DNA of 42,103 nt from a virus, in the IMG/VR virus record IMGVR_UViG_3300039186_000158, positions 1 through 42,103 of that record. One strand, given 5' to 3'. The position numbers and the translations under genes were made by a program. Within the stretch, counting starts at the first letter, position 1. Every line of letters begins with the position of its first letter. This document shows, in pieces, positions 7,830 to 15,193 of the stretch. Below the pieces are notes generated by a model. That model saw only the letters and a list, made by a program, of their open reading frames with translations. It was not told the origin of the DNA and did no database searches.

Positions 7830-8217
7830 AGCTAAAGCAGAAAAAGAAAGCTCAAGTACTGAAGTTAAATACTCAATGTTTGTAGGTAGATGGCAACCTT
7901 TACACAAAGGTCATCTATGGTTAATTAATGAACGCCTAAAAGAAGGTAAGAAAGTTTGGTTAGCAATTAGAGATGTTGAACCAGATGAAAAGAACCCATG
8001 GACAGCAGAAGAAATTCTAGATATGATTCATGAGGGTGAATTAAAAGAATTAATATTAGAAGGTAAGGTTGTAGCTTCAATCATCCCAGATATTGAATCC
8101 ATTAATTATGGAAGAGGAGTGGGGTATGATGTTATAGAACACCAACCACCTAAAGAGATTGGAGATATATCTGCAACGTCTATTAGGAAACAAATGAAAA
8201 AAGATGGTAAGTTATAA
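7819..8217 (+). CDS. HIGH-motif nucleotidyltransferase (NMNAT/adenylyltransferase-like)
   Basis: 132 residues. GRWQPLHKGH at residues 23-32 is the nucleotide-binding (H.GH) motif, and ISATSIR at about 117-123 is the second signature (IS.T.IR) of the NMN-adenylyltransferase/cytidylyltransferase superfamily. Such enzymes couple NTP to a phosphorylated or acidic substrate with release of pyrophosphate. ATP sulfurylase (Sat) belongs to the same superfold. The gene overlaps APS kinase by 11 bases and DUF2061 by 14, so it is translationally coupled within the sulfate-activation operon. Formation of APS is an attractive but unproven role; NAD salvage is the conservative alternative. Confidence 0.75.
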   Translation: MGYKAKAEKESSSTEVKYSMFVGRWQPLHKGHLWLINERLKEGKKVWLAIRDVEPDEKNPWTAEEILDMIHEGELKELILEGKVVASIIPDIESINYGRGVGYDVIEHQPPKEIGDISATSIRKQMKKDGKL

Positions 8218-8455
8218 AAGACACTTATTTAAAACTATTTCTTGGAGAGCTGTAGGAACCTTAGATACAATAATTCTATCAGGTATAATTACAGGGTCTT
8301 GGGAAACAGGTTTAGCTATTGGTGGTGTAGAAGTTTTTACAAAGATGATACTTTATTACTTACATGAAAGAGTTTGGTATAAATTTATAAAGTTTGGACT
8401 ATGGTCAAAAGAAAAGCTAGAAGAAGGTGGAAATGTTAAAACCAAAAAGTTATGA
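8204..8455 (+). CDS. DUF2061 family membrane protein
   Basis: 83 residues. The sequence RHLFKTISWRAVGTLDT, then TGSWETGLAIGGVEVFTK and YYLHERVW is the DUF2061 signature. Two hydrophobic segments (about residues 17-33 and 36-51) indicate an inner-membrane protein. My recollection is that DUF2061 genes in Bacteroidetes often neighbour sulfate-assimilation genes such as cysC/cysD/cysN; here the gene is directly coupled to an APS kinase. A role in sulfate uptake or in organising the pathway is inferred. Confidence 0.8.
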   Translation: MVSYKRHLFKTISWRAVGTLDTIILSGIITGSWETGLAIGGVEVFTKMILYYLHERVWYKFIKFGLWSKEKLEEGGNVKTKKL

Positions 8456-8580
8456 ATATAGAAATTAAAGAAAGTAAAAAGAAAGATCACTACCATTTAA
8501 CAGTTAACAATATGTATCTAGGAGAACTTGAACGTTCAGATCTTAGACACTTAATTGAAACAATAGATAATAAAATTTAA
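8452..8580 (+). CDS. Very small protein (42 aa), coupled to DUF2061
   Basis: 42 residues starting MNIEIKESKKKDHYHLTVN, charged, with a predicted beta-hairpin-like N-terminus and a helical end (LRHLIETIDNKI). Its ATG overlaps the DUF2061 stop as ATGA, the coupling pattern used throughout this genome. No family recognised. Confidence 0.55.
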   Translation: MNIEIKESKKKDHYHLTVNNMYLGELERSDLRHLIETIDNKI

Positions 8581-8583
8581 GTA

Positions 8584-8718
8584 ATGAGTATAAAGTCAGC
8601 AGGGCCTCAACTAAATCAGACACGGGATGATTTTAATAAGAGGGTGGGAAAAAAAAGTATATTAGGTAATACTAAAAAAGTAATCTGGAATTCTAGAAGA
8701 AGACATTCCAACATTTAA
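8584..8718 (+). CDS. Very small basic protein (44 aa)
   Basis: 44 residues starting MSIKSAGPQLNQTRDDFNKR and ending NSRRRHSNI, strongly basic. It begins 3 bases after the previous stop. No known family; basic charge and location next to another Lys-rich gene suggest nucleic-acid association or packaging in the virion, without direct evidence. Confidence 0.5.
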   Translation: MSIKSAGPQLNQTRDDFNKRVGKKSILGNTKKVIWNSRRRHSNI

Positions 8719-8739
8719 TAATTCCCAAATAATAAAGTT

Positions 8740-9099
8740 ATGATGCGTAAAAAAGCAAAAGTAAAAAAGGCACAAGGTGGTGCCATAGCAAGGAAAATGA
8801 TAAAAGCGTTAACTAAAACGAAGAAGGTAGTAAAAAAAGTTCCTATAAAAAAAAGTACTATAAATGACTTTTTAAAAGAACCACCAAAAAAGAAAAAACC
8901 TAAAGCTACATATGGTAAAACTATGAAAGCTAGAACTGGATTAAAAACTCCTACTAATAATGGAATGAGAGCTTTACCTAAAGCTGTTCGTAACAAAATA
9001 GGTTTTGCTCAGAAAGGTAAGACTGTAAAGAAAGCTGGATACGGTACTAAAGCTAAGAAAGCTAAAATGGGATGTAGTACTAAAAGAAAGAAAAAATAG
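8740..9099 (+). CDS. Lys-rich basic protein, histone-H1-like composition
   Basis: 119 residues, about a third Lys, with repeated AKK/KKA/KKVV segments, many Ala/Gly/Pro/Thr and a single Cys near the end (KMGCSTKRKKK). Composition resembles histone H1 tails or bacterial Hc1-like DNA-condensing proteins. The ATG at 8740 is followed by a second ATG codon at 8743; either may be used. Likely a DNA-binding or internal virion protein; low sequence complexity prevents firm family assignment. Confidence 0.6.
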   Translation: MMRKKAKVKKAQGGAIARKMIKALTKTKKVVKKVPIKKSTINDFLKEPPKKKKPKATYGKTMKARTGLKTPTNNGMRALPKAVRNKIGFAQKGKTVKKAGYGTKAKKAKMGCSTKRKKK

Positions 9100-9113
9100 G
9101 TATATTTGATGAA

Positions 9114-9830
9114 ATGAAAACCAACCTATTTATAATTGGAGGACAAAGATGTGGCACCACATGGTTAACTAACCAGCTAGATCTCTGTCCTTCAGTTAAT
9201 TTATTGAAGCCTGTAGCTCCTGAAACTAAATATTTCTTAAATGATGAAGTTAGTCATAAAGAATATATTAGTCTTTTTGATAATAGCTCTGGAAACATAC
9301 TCTTAGAGAAAGCTACAACATATATAGAGAGGCCTGATGCTGCTCTAAAGATTAAATCATTATATCCTGACGCTAAGTTAATAATATGTCTTAGGGATCC
9401 TGTAGAGAGAGCATTGTCTAATTACTTCTTCTCATACAACAATGGTTTAGAAACTAGAACGCCAGAAGAAGTGTTTTTAAATAATATTCCTGAACCAAAA
9501 ATAGACTTGTCTAAGTTTTCAACTAATCCTTTTAACTATTTAGAGAGAGGGCTATACTCATATTATATATCAGAGTATTTAAAAGTGTTTCCTATAGAAC
9601 AAATAATGATCACCTTTATAGAAGACTTTACAAGCGTTCCAGAAAGATTTTATGAAATAATTAGTTGGGTAAAAGCTTATCATTACCCAAAATTAATACC
9701 TGTTGTAAAAACTTCTAATAGAAAAAAAGTAAGCCCTGATGTAGTTTCTTACCTAGAAAATTACTACATCAAGGATACTAATAAGTTAATAAAAGATTTT
9801 GATCTAGATCCGCCTTATGCCAATCAATAA
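9114..9830 (+). CDS. Sulfotransferase (PAPS-dependent, Sulfotransfer_1 type)
   Basis: 238 residues. The 5'-phosphosulfate-binding loop is IIGGQRCGTTWL (residues 7-18) and the 3'-phosphate-binding motif is CLRDPVERALSNYFF (about 92-106), both in the expected spacing for heparan-sulfate-type sulfotransferases. LEKATTYIERP between them fits the conserved acceptor-binding region (E/K..P.Y). The enzyme would move sulfate from PAPS to a hydroxyl or amine of a glycan or other acceptor in the cytoplasm. It lies downstream of the APS kinase operon and overlaps the aminotransferase gene by 14 bases. Confidence 0.85.
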   Translation: MKTNLFIIGGQRCGTTWLTNQLDLCPSVNLLKPVAPETKYFLNDEVSHKEYISLFDNSSGNILLEKATTYIERPDAALKIKSLYPDAKLIICLRDPVERALSNYFFSYNNGLETRTPEEVFLNNIPEPKIDLSKFSTNPFNYLERGLYSYYISEYLKVFPIEQIMITFIEDFTSVPERFYEIISWVKAYHYPKLIPVVKTSNRKKVSPDVVSYLENYYIKDTNKLIKDFDLDPPYANQ

Positions 9831-10458
9831 ACATAGTCCTTATAACATTGTAAGAATGTTTGAAGAAGAGATGGCTCATTATACAGGAGCTAAATATGCT
9901 GTTTCTGTTGACAGTTGTACCAATGCATTGTTTTTATGTTGTAAGTATCTAGAAGTGAAGAATGTAACTATACCTAGTAAGACCTACTTGTCTGTACCAA
10001 TGAGTATTATACACTCAGGAGGAGATGTTATATTTGATACTAGCCCTACAGTTAATCACTGGAAAGGAATTTACCAGTTAAAACCCTACCCTATATATGA
10101 CTCAGCTAAAAGACTTACTAAAGATATGTATATCGATGGCTCTTTTATGTGTCTTTCTTTTCATATTAAGAAACACTTACCTATTGGAAAAGGTGGTATG
10201 ATACTCACTGATAGTCTTGAAGCAGTAGAGTGGTTTAAGAAAGCTAGGTACGAAGGAAGAAGTGAAAAGTATTACAAAGAAGATAACATTGAAACTCTTG
10301 GTTGGAACATGTATATGACACCTCAACAAGCAGCTGAAGGATTATGTCTACTACAGAGTTATTCTGTACACAATGAAGACTTTTATGAAGTTAACGGTTA
10401 TAGAGATCTTACAGAGTTTAAAGTATTTGAAAATCAAAAAACAATATGCTCCACATAG
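9817..10458 (+). CDS. Short DegT/DnrJ/EryC1/StrS-type aminotransferase (sugar aminotransferase)
   Basis: 213 residues. Features of the PLP fold type I sugar aminotransferases: FEEEMAHYTGAKYAVSVDSCTNALFL near the N-terminus, PSKTYLSVPMSII, a D followed by SAKRL, and SFHIKKHLPIGKGGMI with the probable PLP lysine (the second K of IKK). GWNMYMTPQQAAEGL matches the family G.N.RM...QAA. It is much shorter than usual (about 370 aa): the C-terminal small domain is missing and the next gene starts inside its end. It may be a reduced enzyme or inactive. The usual reaction would make an amino sugar, fitting the surrounding glycosyltransferases. Confidence 0.7.
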   Translation: MPINKHSPYNIVRMFEEEMAHYTGAKYAVSVDSCTNALFLCCKYLEVKNVTIPSKTYLSVPMSIIHSGGDVIFDTSPTVNHWKGIYQLKPYPIYDSAKRLTKDMYIDGSFMCLSFHIKKHLPIGKGGMILTDSLEAVEWFKKARYEGRSEKYYKEDNIETLGWNMYMTPQQAAEGLCLLQSYSVHNEDFYEVNGYRDLTEFKVFENQKTICST

Positions 10459-11012
10459 TAACAGCTTTATATAGACCAAAGTTATTAAAGAAGATGTATG
10501 AAAGTTTACCTGATGCACAAGATATAACTTGGCACATTGGTATATCTATAGAGGCTGAAGATAGTGCTTCATACATTCCCAACGATATAAGAGTTCACCC
10601 ATATATAATAAACTGTAAGGACAAGGAATCTTGGACTAAAAGACAGGTTTGTTTAGAACATGTAACTAACGGATATTATTGTTTTCTCGATGATGATACA
10701 ACTTTTCACGACCAACTGTATCAAGAGTATAAATTACTCAGGTCTTCAAAGTATAAAGGGATGGTTATTGGTGAACAAGTAAAGAAAGATGGGACCAAAA
10801 GACTTAAAGCTAACGTTCCTATGTTCTGTCAAATTGATATAGGTAATGTTATATGTCATCATTCTGCTAATAAGCATGTAAAGTTTCCCAGTGTATTAAA
10901 GAGTACACCTTCGGCCAGAGATTATGAATATTGGAGAGATGTGTATGAGTTTTATAATAATGAAGCTTTATTAATAAAAAAATCTATTTCAGTTTATAAT
11001 AACTTAAGATAA
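10446..11012 (+). CDS. Putative glycosyltransferase, small GT-A type
   Basis: 188 residues. The N-terminus MLHIVTALYRPKLLKKMYESL fits the start of a GT-A Rossmann unit, and YYCFLDDDTTFHDQLY (about residue 77-92) is the metal-binding D.D region. A second half with VIGEQVKKDG and RDYEYWRDVYEFYNN is of the size of an acceptor domain. It overlaps the aminotransferase by 13 bases and is followed 3 bases later by a sulfotransferase, so a single pathway is likely. Confidence 0.6.
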   Translation: MLHIVTALYRPKLLKKMYESLPDAQDITWHIGISIEAEDSASYIPNDIRVHPYIINCKDKESWTKRQVCLEHVTNGYYCFLDDDTTFHDQLYQEYKLLRSSKYKGMVIGEQVKKDGTKRLKANVPMFCQIDIGNVICHHSANKHVKFPSVLKSTPSARDYEYWRDVYEFYNNEALLIKKSISVYNNLR

Positions 11013-11015
11013 ACT

Positions 11016-11627
11016 ATGAAAGTATTTTGTATAGGCTTTAATAAAACAGGAACTACATCATTAACAGAAACTCTTGAAAGACATCGTTATAAATTAGCCC
11101 CTCAAGACAAAGGTGAAAAATTAGTTTCAGATTGGGCAAAAGGTGATTTTACTAACATTATTGATCTTTGCAAAAAACATGAGGCATTTCAAGACAGACC
11201 CTTTTCTATGCCTGGAACATATAAACATTTAGATAAGGCTTTTCCTAACTCTAAGTTTATATTAAGTATAAGAGATACTCCTGATAAATGGTATGATTCA
11301 TTTCTTAGGTTTCAAATTAAAATCTTTGGTGGAGAACCATCACCTGATGCTTCTATACTAAAAAGATCTGGACATTGTTATAGAGGGTGGATGTATCATG
11401 TAATGAAGAGTTTATTTAATACACTAGATGACGATTTGTACAATAAAGAAAGATTAGTTAGTGTTTACTCAAAACACAATGAAGAAGTTATAGAATATTT
11501 TAAAGATAGACCAGATGATCTACTTGTTATAAATCTAAAAGATGAAGATTCATACAAAAGATTTTGTAAGTTTCTTGACCAACGTGAAATACTTAAAAAG
11601 TTTTACCATCTTAATAAGGCTACTTAA
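11016..11627 (+). CDS. Sulfotransferase, Sulfotransfer_4-like
   Basis: 203 residues. FCIGFNKTGTTSL at residues 4-16 is the PAPS 5'-phosphosulfate loop; SKFILSIRDTPDKWYDSF at about 80-97 is the 3'-phosphate motif (IRD.P..WY.S form seen in Sulfotransfer_4). This is a different subfamily from the 9114 gene and from the 35-37 kb group. Its 3' end overlaps by 8 bases the end of the oppositely oriented gene at 11620, so rightward and leftward transcription units meet here. Confidence 0.8.
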   Translation: MKVFCIGFNKTGTTSLTETLERHRYKLAPQDKGEKLVSDWAKGDFTNIIDLCKKHEAFQDRPFSMPGTYKHLDKAFPNSKFILSIRDTPDKWYDSFLRFQIKIFGGEPSPDASILKRSGHCYRGWMYHVMKSLFNTLDDDLYNKERLVSVYSKHNEEVIEYFKDRPDDLLVINLKDEDSYKRFCKFLDQREILKKFYHLNKAT

Positions 11628-12372
11628 TGTGGTCTTTTAACATTTTAGCATAGTCTTTATTCCACTTAGGCTCTAAATGTATATCACCTGTAGGAATCTT
11701 ACCTTTCTTACGTTGGTTCTCTATATGTTCACAATGTCTTTCTATAATGTTTCTTTTACCAGGTTTATCTGTTCCTTGACCAGATTGATGATAACCTCTG
11801 CCTCCCCACATATAAAACCATGCAGCTTTCTCTTTAGGCATAGTAACATCTATTCTACCTCCTAACTTATGTATTTTATTAGTAAGAGTCATATCTCCTC
11901 CTGCATTCTCTAGAGGGCTCTTGCCTATTTGTTCCCAAACTTTTTTACTGTATACAATCCCTGAGTTTCCTACACCTGTAATTTTAGTTATTTTAGGTTC
12001 ATTATAAAATACTGCAGTGTTCCAGTGTATAATGTTAGTGTCTTCTTTCCAATGATCTGCTACGTTCTGAAGATGGTTACTAAGTGCAACATCATCATCG
12101 TCCCAAACAGCTATAAGTTCTCCTTTACAAAGCTCAATAGCATAGTTCTCTTTCTCTCCTATTAGTGGAAAGGTTTCATCAAGGTTATAAATAGTAACTT
12201 GTGGATGGTCAAAGATAAGTTTCTGCTTAGGATAGTCATTAACTATAACAAGTTCACACTTATCTGCTGGATAGTCTTGTATAAGAAAACTATGTAGGGC
12301 CTCCACTAATGTGTTGACCCTTCCATAGGTAATCATTTTACATGATATGAATGGTAATTCTTTCATTACCAA
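11620..12372 (-). CDS. Glycosyltransferase family 2
   Basis: 250 residues. PFISCKMITYGRVNTLVEALHSFLIQDYP at the N-terminus and VIVNDYPKQ are the GT2 nucleotide-binding start; GELIAVWDDDDVALSNHL (about 105-122) carries the D.D metal motif; the later ENAGGDMTLTNKIHKLG is in the acceptor/ED region. The enzyme would transfer a sugar from a nucleotide-sugar. It is the last gene of the leftward arm and overlaps the co-chaperonin gene start-to-stop by 7 bases. Confidence 0.85.
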   Translation of the reverse strand: MVMKELPFISCKMITYGRVNTLVEALHSFLIQDYPADKCELVIVNDYPKQKLIFDHPQVTIYNLDETFPLIGEKENYAIELCKGELIAVWDDDDVALSNHLQNVADHWKEDTNIIHWNTAVFYNEPKITKITGVGNSGIVYSKKVWEQIGKSPLENAGGDMTLTNKIHKLGGRIDVTMPKEKAAWFYMWGGRGYHQSGQGTDKPGKRNIIERHCEHIENQRKKGKIPTGDIHLEPKWNKDYAKMLKDHIK

Positions 12373-12659
12373 ACATGTATAACATCAAATGGTGATATTA
12401 GTAATACATCTTTGTCATCAGACAAAGGAATAAGTAATGCATCAGTAAGTTTAGCTGGATTAACAAGTACAATGTCTCCAGGCTTTACCATACTAACTGA
12501 ATCTCCTACATCAAATATTTCAAGTCTTGACATCTTCTTCAGCATTTCTTTCTGTAACGCTTCTTTAGTATTTTCGTCTACTATTATCTTACTTTCTTCT
12601 TTCTTAGGAACATTAACATATATTCTGTTTCCTAATAGTTTTTCGTATCCTTTTTTCAT
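12366..12659 (-). CDS. GroES-like co-chaperonin
   Basis: 97 residues from the ATG at 12659. A longer frame begins upstream but would overlap the previous gene; the chosen ATG is 1 base after that gene's stop. The order LGNRIYVNVPKKEE, then FDVGDSV..VKPGDIVLVNP and KDVLLISPFDVIHVW follows GroES/cpn10 (R.(I/V)V, VG.G, V..GD.V, E.D(I/V)..(I/V)). Instead of the mobile-loop GGI there is SKIIVDENTKEALQ. Inferred to cap host GroEL during folding of phage proteins, in the manner of T4 gp31. The remote similarity leaves some doubt. Confidence 0.6.
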   Translation of the reverse strand: MKKGYEKLLGNRIYVNVPKKEESKIIVDENTKEALQKEMLKKMSRLEIFDVGDSVSMVKPGDIVLVNPAKLTDALLIPLSDDKDVLLISPFDVIHVW

Positions 12660-12660
12660 C

Positions 12661-12960
12661 TTACTCAAATTTAGTAATTGATTCAAATCTTTTAATGTCT
12701 TCACCTTGTAAGTAAACTTCTGTTTGAAACACTTCACTCACTTTCTTCATACCAATCATTTTATTTGTTTTGGTATTGATATTAGGTACTTCTTTAACAC
12801 GCTCATGGATATCATCTAACAGAACAACTAAGTTCTCGTCATCCATTCTAACAGATCTAATAATCTTAGTTATGTTGAGGCTGTCTGTAAACTCTTTAAA
12901 CTCTACAGGGTCTGTATCTTGTATTGGTTCTCTTCTTGTGTAAAAAAATTGGTTTTTCAT
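12661..12960 (-). CDS. Unknown phage protein
   Basis: 99 residues, charged, with a central DENLVVLLDDIHERVKEVPNI and a C-terminal QGEDIKRFESITKFE. No family recognised. It overlaps the upstream NinG-like gene by 4 bases (ATGA) and ends 1 base before the co-chaperonin ATG, so it is part of the recA-terminal operon. Confidence 0.65.
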   Translation of the reverse strand: MKNQFFYTRREPIQDTDPVEFKEFTDSLNITKIIRSVRMDDENLVVLLDDIHERVKEVPNINTKTNKMIGMKKVSEVFQTEVYLQGEDIKRFESITKFE

Positions 12961-13361
12961 AATAAATGTTTAATTGTTAATTGTTCTCTTTTTTTATTAA
13001 TTATTTCATACTTATATATATCAGATTCTACATTTGCATGTTCGTCAATAGTCAAAAGTATGATATTTTCCTTATTCATTCTAAGATGTGGGTACTTATT
13101 TTTAGGAAGTATGTGATGGAAGAACGCACTTGATGGCTCTTTTCCTAAATAATCACCACTAATTTCAGACTTATGAGGTCTTTCTTTCCATATTTTAGTA
13201 AAGAATAAATGGTTTTCATTGGGTTTATCAACCCTAGCTGTTGGTTTTGCAGCTAGAGTTGACTTTTTCAAACCCTTGGATTTCTTAGATAGTGGTTTCT
13301 TAGGTTTATGTTTAAAGCACATTTCAGATTCTGACTTAGCTCCACATTTTTTACACATCAT
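12957..13361 (-). CDS. NinG/HNH-like zinc protein, possible recombination endonuclease
   Basis: 134 residues. An N-terminal zinc-ribbon-like CKKCG plus a further Cys and His (MCFKHKPKK), a Lys/Ser-rich linker, then SSAFFHHILPKNKYPHL and NIILLTIDEHANVESD. The HH.LPK and late D.H pattern resembles degenerate HNH/NinG (Rap) nucleases, which resolve branched DNA in lambdoid phages. It lies directly downstream of the RecA-like gene with a 4-base overlap, which supports a recombination role. Confidence 0.5.
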   Translation of the reverse strand: MMCKKCGAKSESEMCFKHKPKKPLSKKSKGLKKSTLAAKPTARVDKPNENHLFFTKIWKERPHKSEISGDYLGKEPSSAFFHHILPKNKYPHLRMNKENIILLTIDEHANVESDIYKYEIINKKREQLTIKHLL

Positions 13362-14455
13362 GGCTTATCAAATAATTCATTTTCACCAGGTGTTCCTGCA
13401 TAACGTATAGTTTCATCTGGTAAATGTGCTATAACTTCTGCTGGTGCTGTTTCTACAACTTCTTCTTCTATGCCTTTTATAGCATTAATTATCTTAAGTT
13501 TTAACTTTTCAAAGAAATCAACATCTTCTAAAATATCTTGTTTAAATTCTTCTAGGTTATACTTAACATCATCATAAGTATATGTTTTACCATATTTTCT
13601 ACCTAGTTCATAATCATGTAAAAGTTGTAAGGTTTCACTAACTCTATCAATACCAACACCATAGATTATTTCAAACTCTGATTTTTGATAAGGGGGGCTC
13701 ATTTTGTTCTTAGTAGCTTTCACTTTAGTAAGATTACCAATAACTTCTTGACCATCCTTCATTAATGATCTAGCCACTTCTATTCTTACATCAGAATAAA
13801 ACTTAAGAGCATGACCACCTTGTGTAGTTGTAGGGTTACCAAACATAACGCCAATCTTTTCTCTATACTGAGAAATAACTATTACACATGTATTTGTGTT
13901 ATGGGCTATACTTTTAATCTTTGGATATGCACTACTGTTTAGTCTTGCTTTCTTACCTATTGCATGATCTCCTACTTCACCATCTAATACTGACTTAGGA
14001 ATTAAAGATGAATCTGAATCTATTATAATAAGGTCTACATCACCTGTTTGCATTAATTCTACTGCAATGTTAAAACCTTCTTCACCACAAGATGGCTGAG
14101 ATATAAGCATTTTAGTTGTGTCAACTCCTAATGCTTCAAAATAGTTCTTATCTACAGCGTGCTCACCATCTATAAATACCACTTTACCACCTTGAGACTG
14201 ACAACTAGCTACAGCGTGTCCACATATAGTAGATTTACCTGTACCTTCCCATCCCATAAGTTCATACATCTTTCCTCTTACAAAGCCTCCAACTCCTAGA
14301 GTTCTGTAATCAAAACCAATACTTCCAGTAGAGAATACATCATAATCTCCTGTAGTTTTACTGTCTAACGCAAGTACAGTTCCCACACCGTATTGCTTGT
14401 TTAATTTTTCTAACGCCTGTTCAAAAGTGTTAGGGGCATCTTGTTTTTTTGCCAT
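13358..14455 (-). CDS. RecA/UvsX-family recombinase
   Basis: 365 residues. Walker A GWEGTGKST at residues 68-76, Walker B DLIIIDSDSS at 141-150, VVFIDGEHAVD at 92-102 (RecA FIDAEHALD), and GGHALKFYSDVRIEV (RecA GG.ALKFYAS.R..V). The family forms filaments on ssDNA and drives strand exchange and recombination-dependent replication. It is the first gene of a short operon (RecA-like, NinG-like, unknown, co-chaperonin, glycosyltransferase). Upstream there is a promoter-like box, a triple TTTAATTG repeat and a terminator for the preceding operon. Confidence 0.9.
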   Translation of the reverse strand: MAKKQDAPNTFEQALEKLNKQYGVGTVLALDSKTTGDYDVFSTGSIGFDYRTLGVGGFVRGKMYELMGWEGTGKSTICGHAVASCQSQGGKVVFIDGEHAVDKNYFEALGVDTTKMLISQPSCGEEGFNIAVELMQTGDVDLIIIDSDSSLIPKSVLDGEVGDHAIGKKARLNSSAYPKIKSIAHNTNTCVIVISQYREKIGVMFGNPTTTQGGHALKFYSDVRIEVARSLMKDGQEVIGNLTKVKATKNKMSPPYQKSEFEIIYGVGIDRVSETLQLLHDYELGRKYGKTYTYDDVKYNLEEFKQDILEDVDFFEKLKLKIINAIKGIEEEVVETAPAEVIAHLPDETIRYAGTPGENELFDKP

Positions 14456-14457
14456 TA

Positions 14458-14481
14458 TTTAATTGTTTAATTGTTTAATTG
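14458..14481 (-). repeat. Triple TTTAATTG repeat in the leader of the RecA-like gene
   Basis: Three perfect tandem copies of the 8-mer (read on the + strand) lie immediately before the start codon of the RecA-like gene, between the start and the promoter-like box. The first copy is 3 bases from the ATG. It may act as an A/T-rich translation enhancer or an operator; single copies of similar leaders precede other leftward genes. Confidence 0.6.
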
Positions 14482-14487
14482 TTAATT

Positions 14488-14495
14488 CAAATATA
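14488..14495 (-). promoter_or_regulatory. Promoter-like -7 box TATATTTG upstream of the RecA-like gene
   Basis: On the minus strand the box reads TTCGTATATTTG, matching the Bacteroidetes -7 consensus TAnnTTTG. It is 33 bases upstream of the ATG and downstream of a terminator, the right place for an operon promoter. No clear -33 TTTG was found. Near-identical boxes occur at 27021 and 34183. Confidence 0.4.
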
Positions 14496-14531
14496 CGAAA
14501 TATAGATAACATTATTCTGTTTATGTAATGC

Positions 14532-14562
14532 AAAAAGCCTTAAGATTTCTCTCAAGGCTTTT
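14532..14562 (-). terminator. Hairpin terminator ending the operon at 14650-17888
   Basis: A 9-bp perfect stem (AAAAGCCTT/AAGGCTTTT) with a 12-base loop; on the minus strand the stem is followed by a T run. It sits between the end of the HTH gene at 14650 and the promoter-like box of the RecA-like gene, so it most likely terminates leftward transcription from the upstream operon. Confidence 0.75.
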
Positions 14563-14649
14563 ACAACAATTAAAAACAGAAGTATTAAAATTCAAATTAT
14601 AACAAGAACTTCAAAGTTATAAAATAAATCTTAATACTAACGTTATTTT

Positions 14650-14829
14650 TTATTTTTCTTTTGGATAAGCTTTTCTCATCTTTTCTCTCCAGTACTCTGT
14701 AGTACGTTTCTGAACATATGAAAAAGTTAGACCTGTTTCTTTAACTATCTCTGTATCAGTCTTTCCCTGATTTGTTAGTTTTAATACTAACTTCGTCTTT
14801 TCCTCTGTTATCTTCGTTCCTTTTGGCAT
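14650..14829 (-). CDS. Small helix-turn-helix DNA-binding protein (59 aa)
   Basis: 59 residues beginning MPKGTKITEEKTKLVLKLTN. The core NQGKTDTEIVKETGLTFSYV reads as a helix-turn-helix (helix 2, GxT turn, recognition helix), followed by QKRTTEYWREK. It overlaps the 3' end of the preceding gene by 74 bases in another frame, which is long for this genome, but the coherent HTH and following terminator support it. A regulator or DNA-recruitment factor is likely. Confidence 0.65.
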   Translation of the reverse strand: MPKGTKITEEKTKLVLKLTNQGKTDTEIVKETGLTFSYVQKRTTEYWREKMRKAYPKEK

Positions 14830-15193
14830 TTTCTAATAAGTTTTCTAGTTCAACAATACCTATTGATAAAGCATGTTTTTCACAATCAATTCTAGAAGAA
14901 TATGAAAGAGCATCTTTGTCTGGATGATAGTTAGAGTGCCAAGTGTTATGATCTTTATCATAATGTATAGTTATAATAATTTCATGACTATCTAGTAAGT
15001 CAAAACATGCTCTAGGATTAATGTCAACTATGGAGTGCACCTGGTCATCAGATACACCTTTAGCTAACATGTACTCTTTAAACGCTTCATCTTTGTCAAA
15101 GTCTTTAAAACTTTCTGTAAGTTTATCAAACATCCATTCATGCAACTCTTTTGCAACCTTAGGATTTTGCTGTAATAATTTTTCTGCTTTCAT
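14756..15193 (-). CDS. Unknown phage protein
   Basis: 145 residues, charged, with a helical N-terminus (KLLQQNPKVAKELHEWMFDKL) and a middle segment IIITIHYDKDHNTWHSNYHPD. No recognised family. Its start is inside the end of the upstream gene (35 bases of overlap) and its end overlaps the HTH gene, so this operon is unusually compressed. Confidence 0.6.
   Translation of the reverse strand: MKAEKLLQQNPKVAKELHEWMFDKLTESFKDFDKDEAFKEYMLAKGVSDDQVHSIVDINPRACFDLLDSHEIIITIHYDKDHNTWHSNYHPDKDALSYSSRIDCEKHALSIGIVELENLLENAKRNEDNRGKDEVSIKTNKSGKD

Noticed and set aside
7819-8217. Classical ATP sulfurylase (Sat)
   Set aside because: The motif is GRWQPLHKGH rather than the Sat form Q.RNP.H..H and the protein is about a third of Sat size; only superfamily membership is supported.
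12660-12737. N-terminal extension of the co-chaperonin gene
   Set aside because: It would overlap the upstream gene in another frame; the ATG at 12659 directly after that gene's stop fits the packing and the GroES start.
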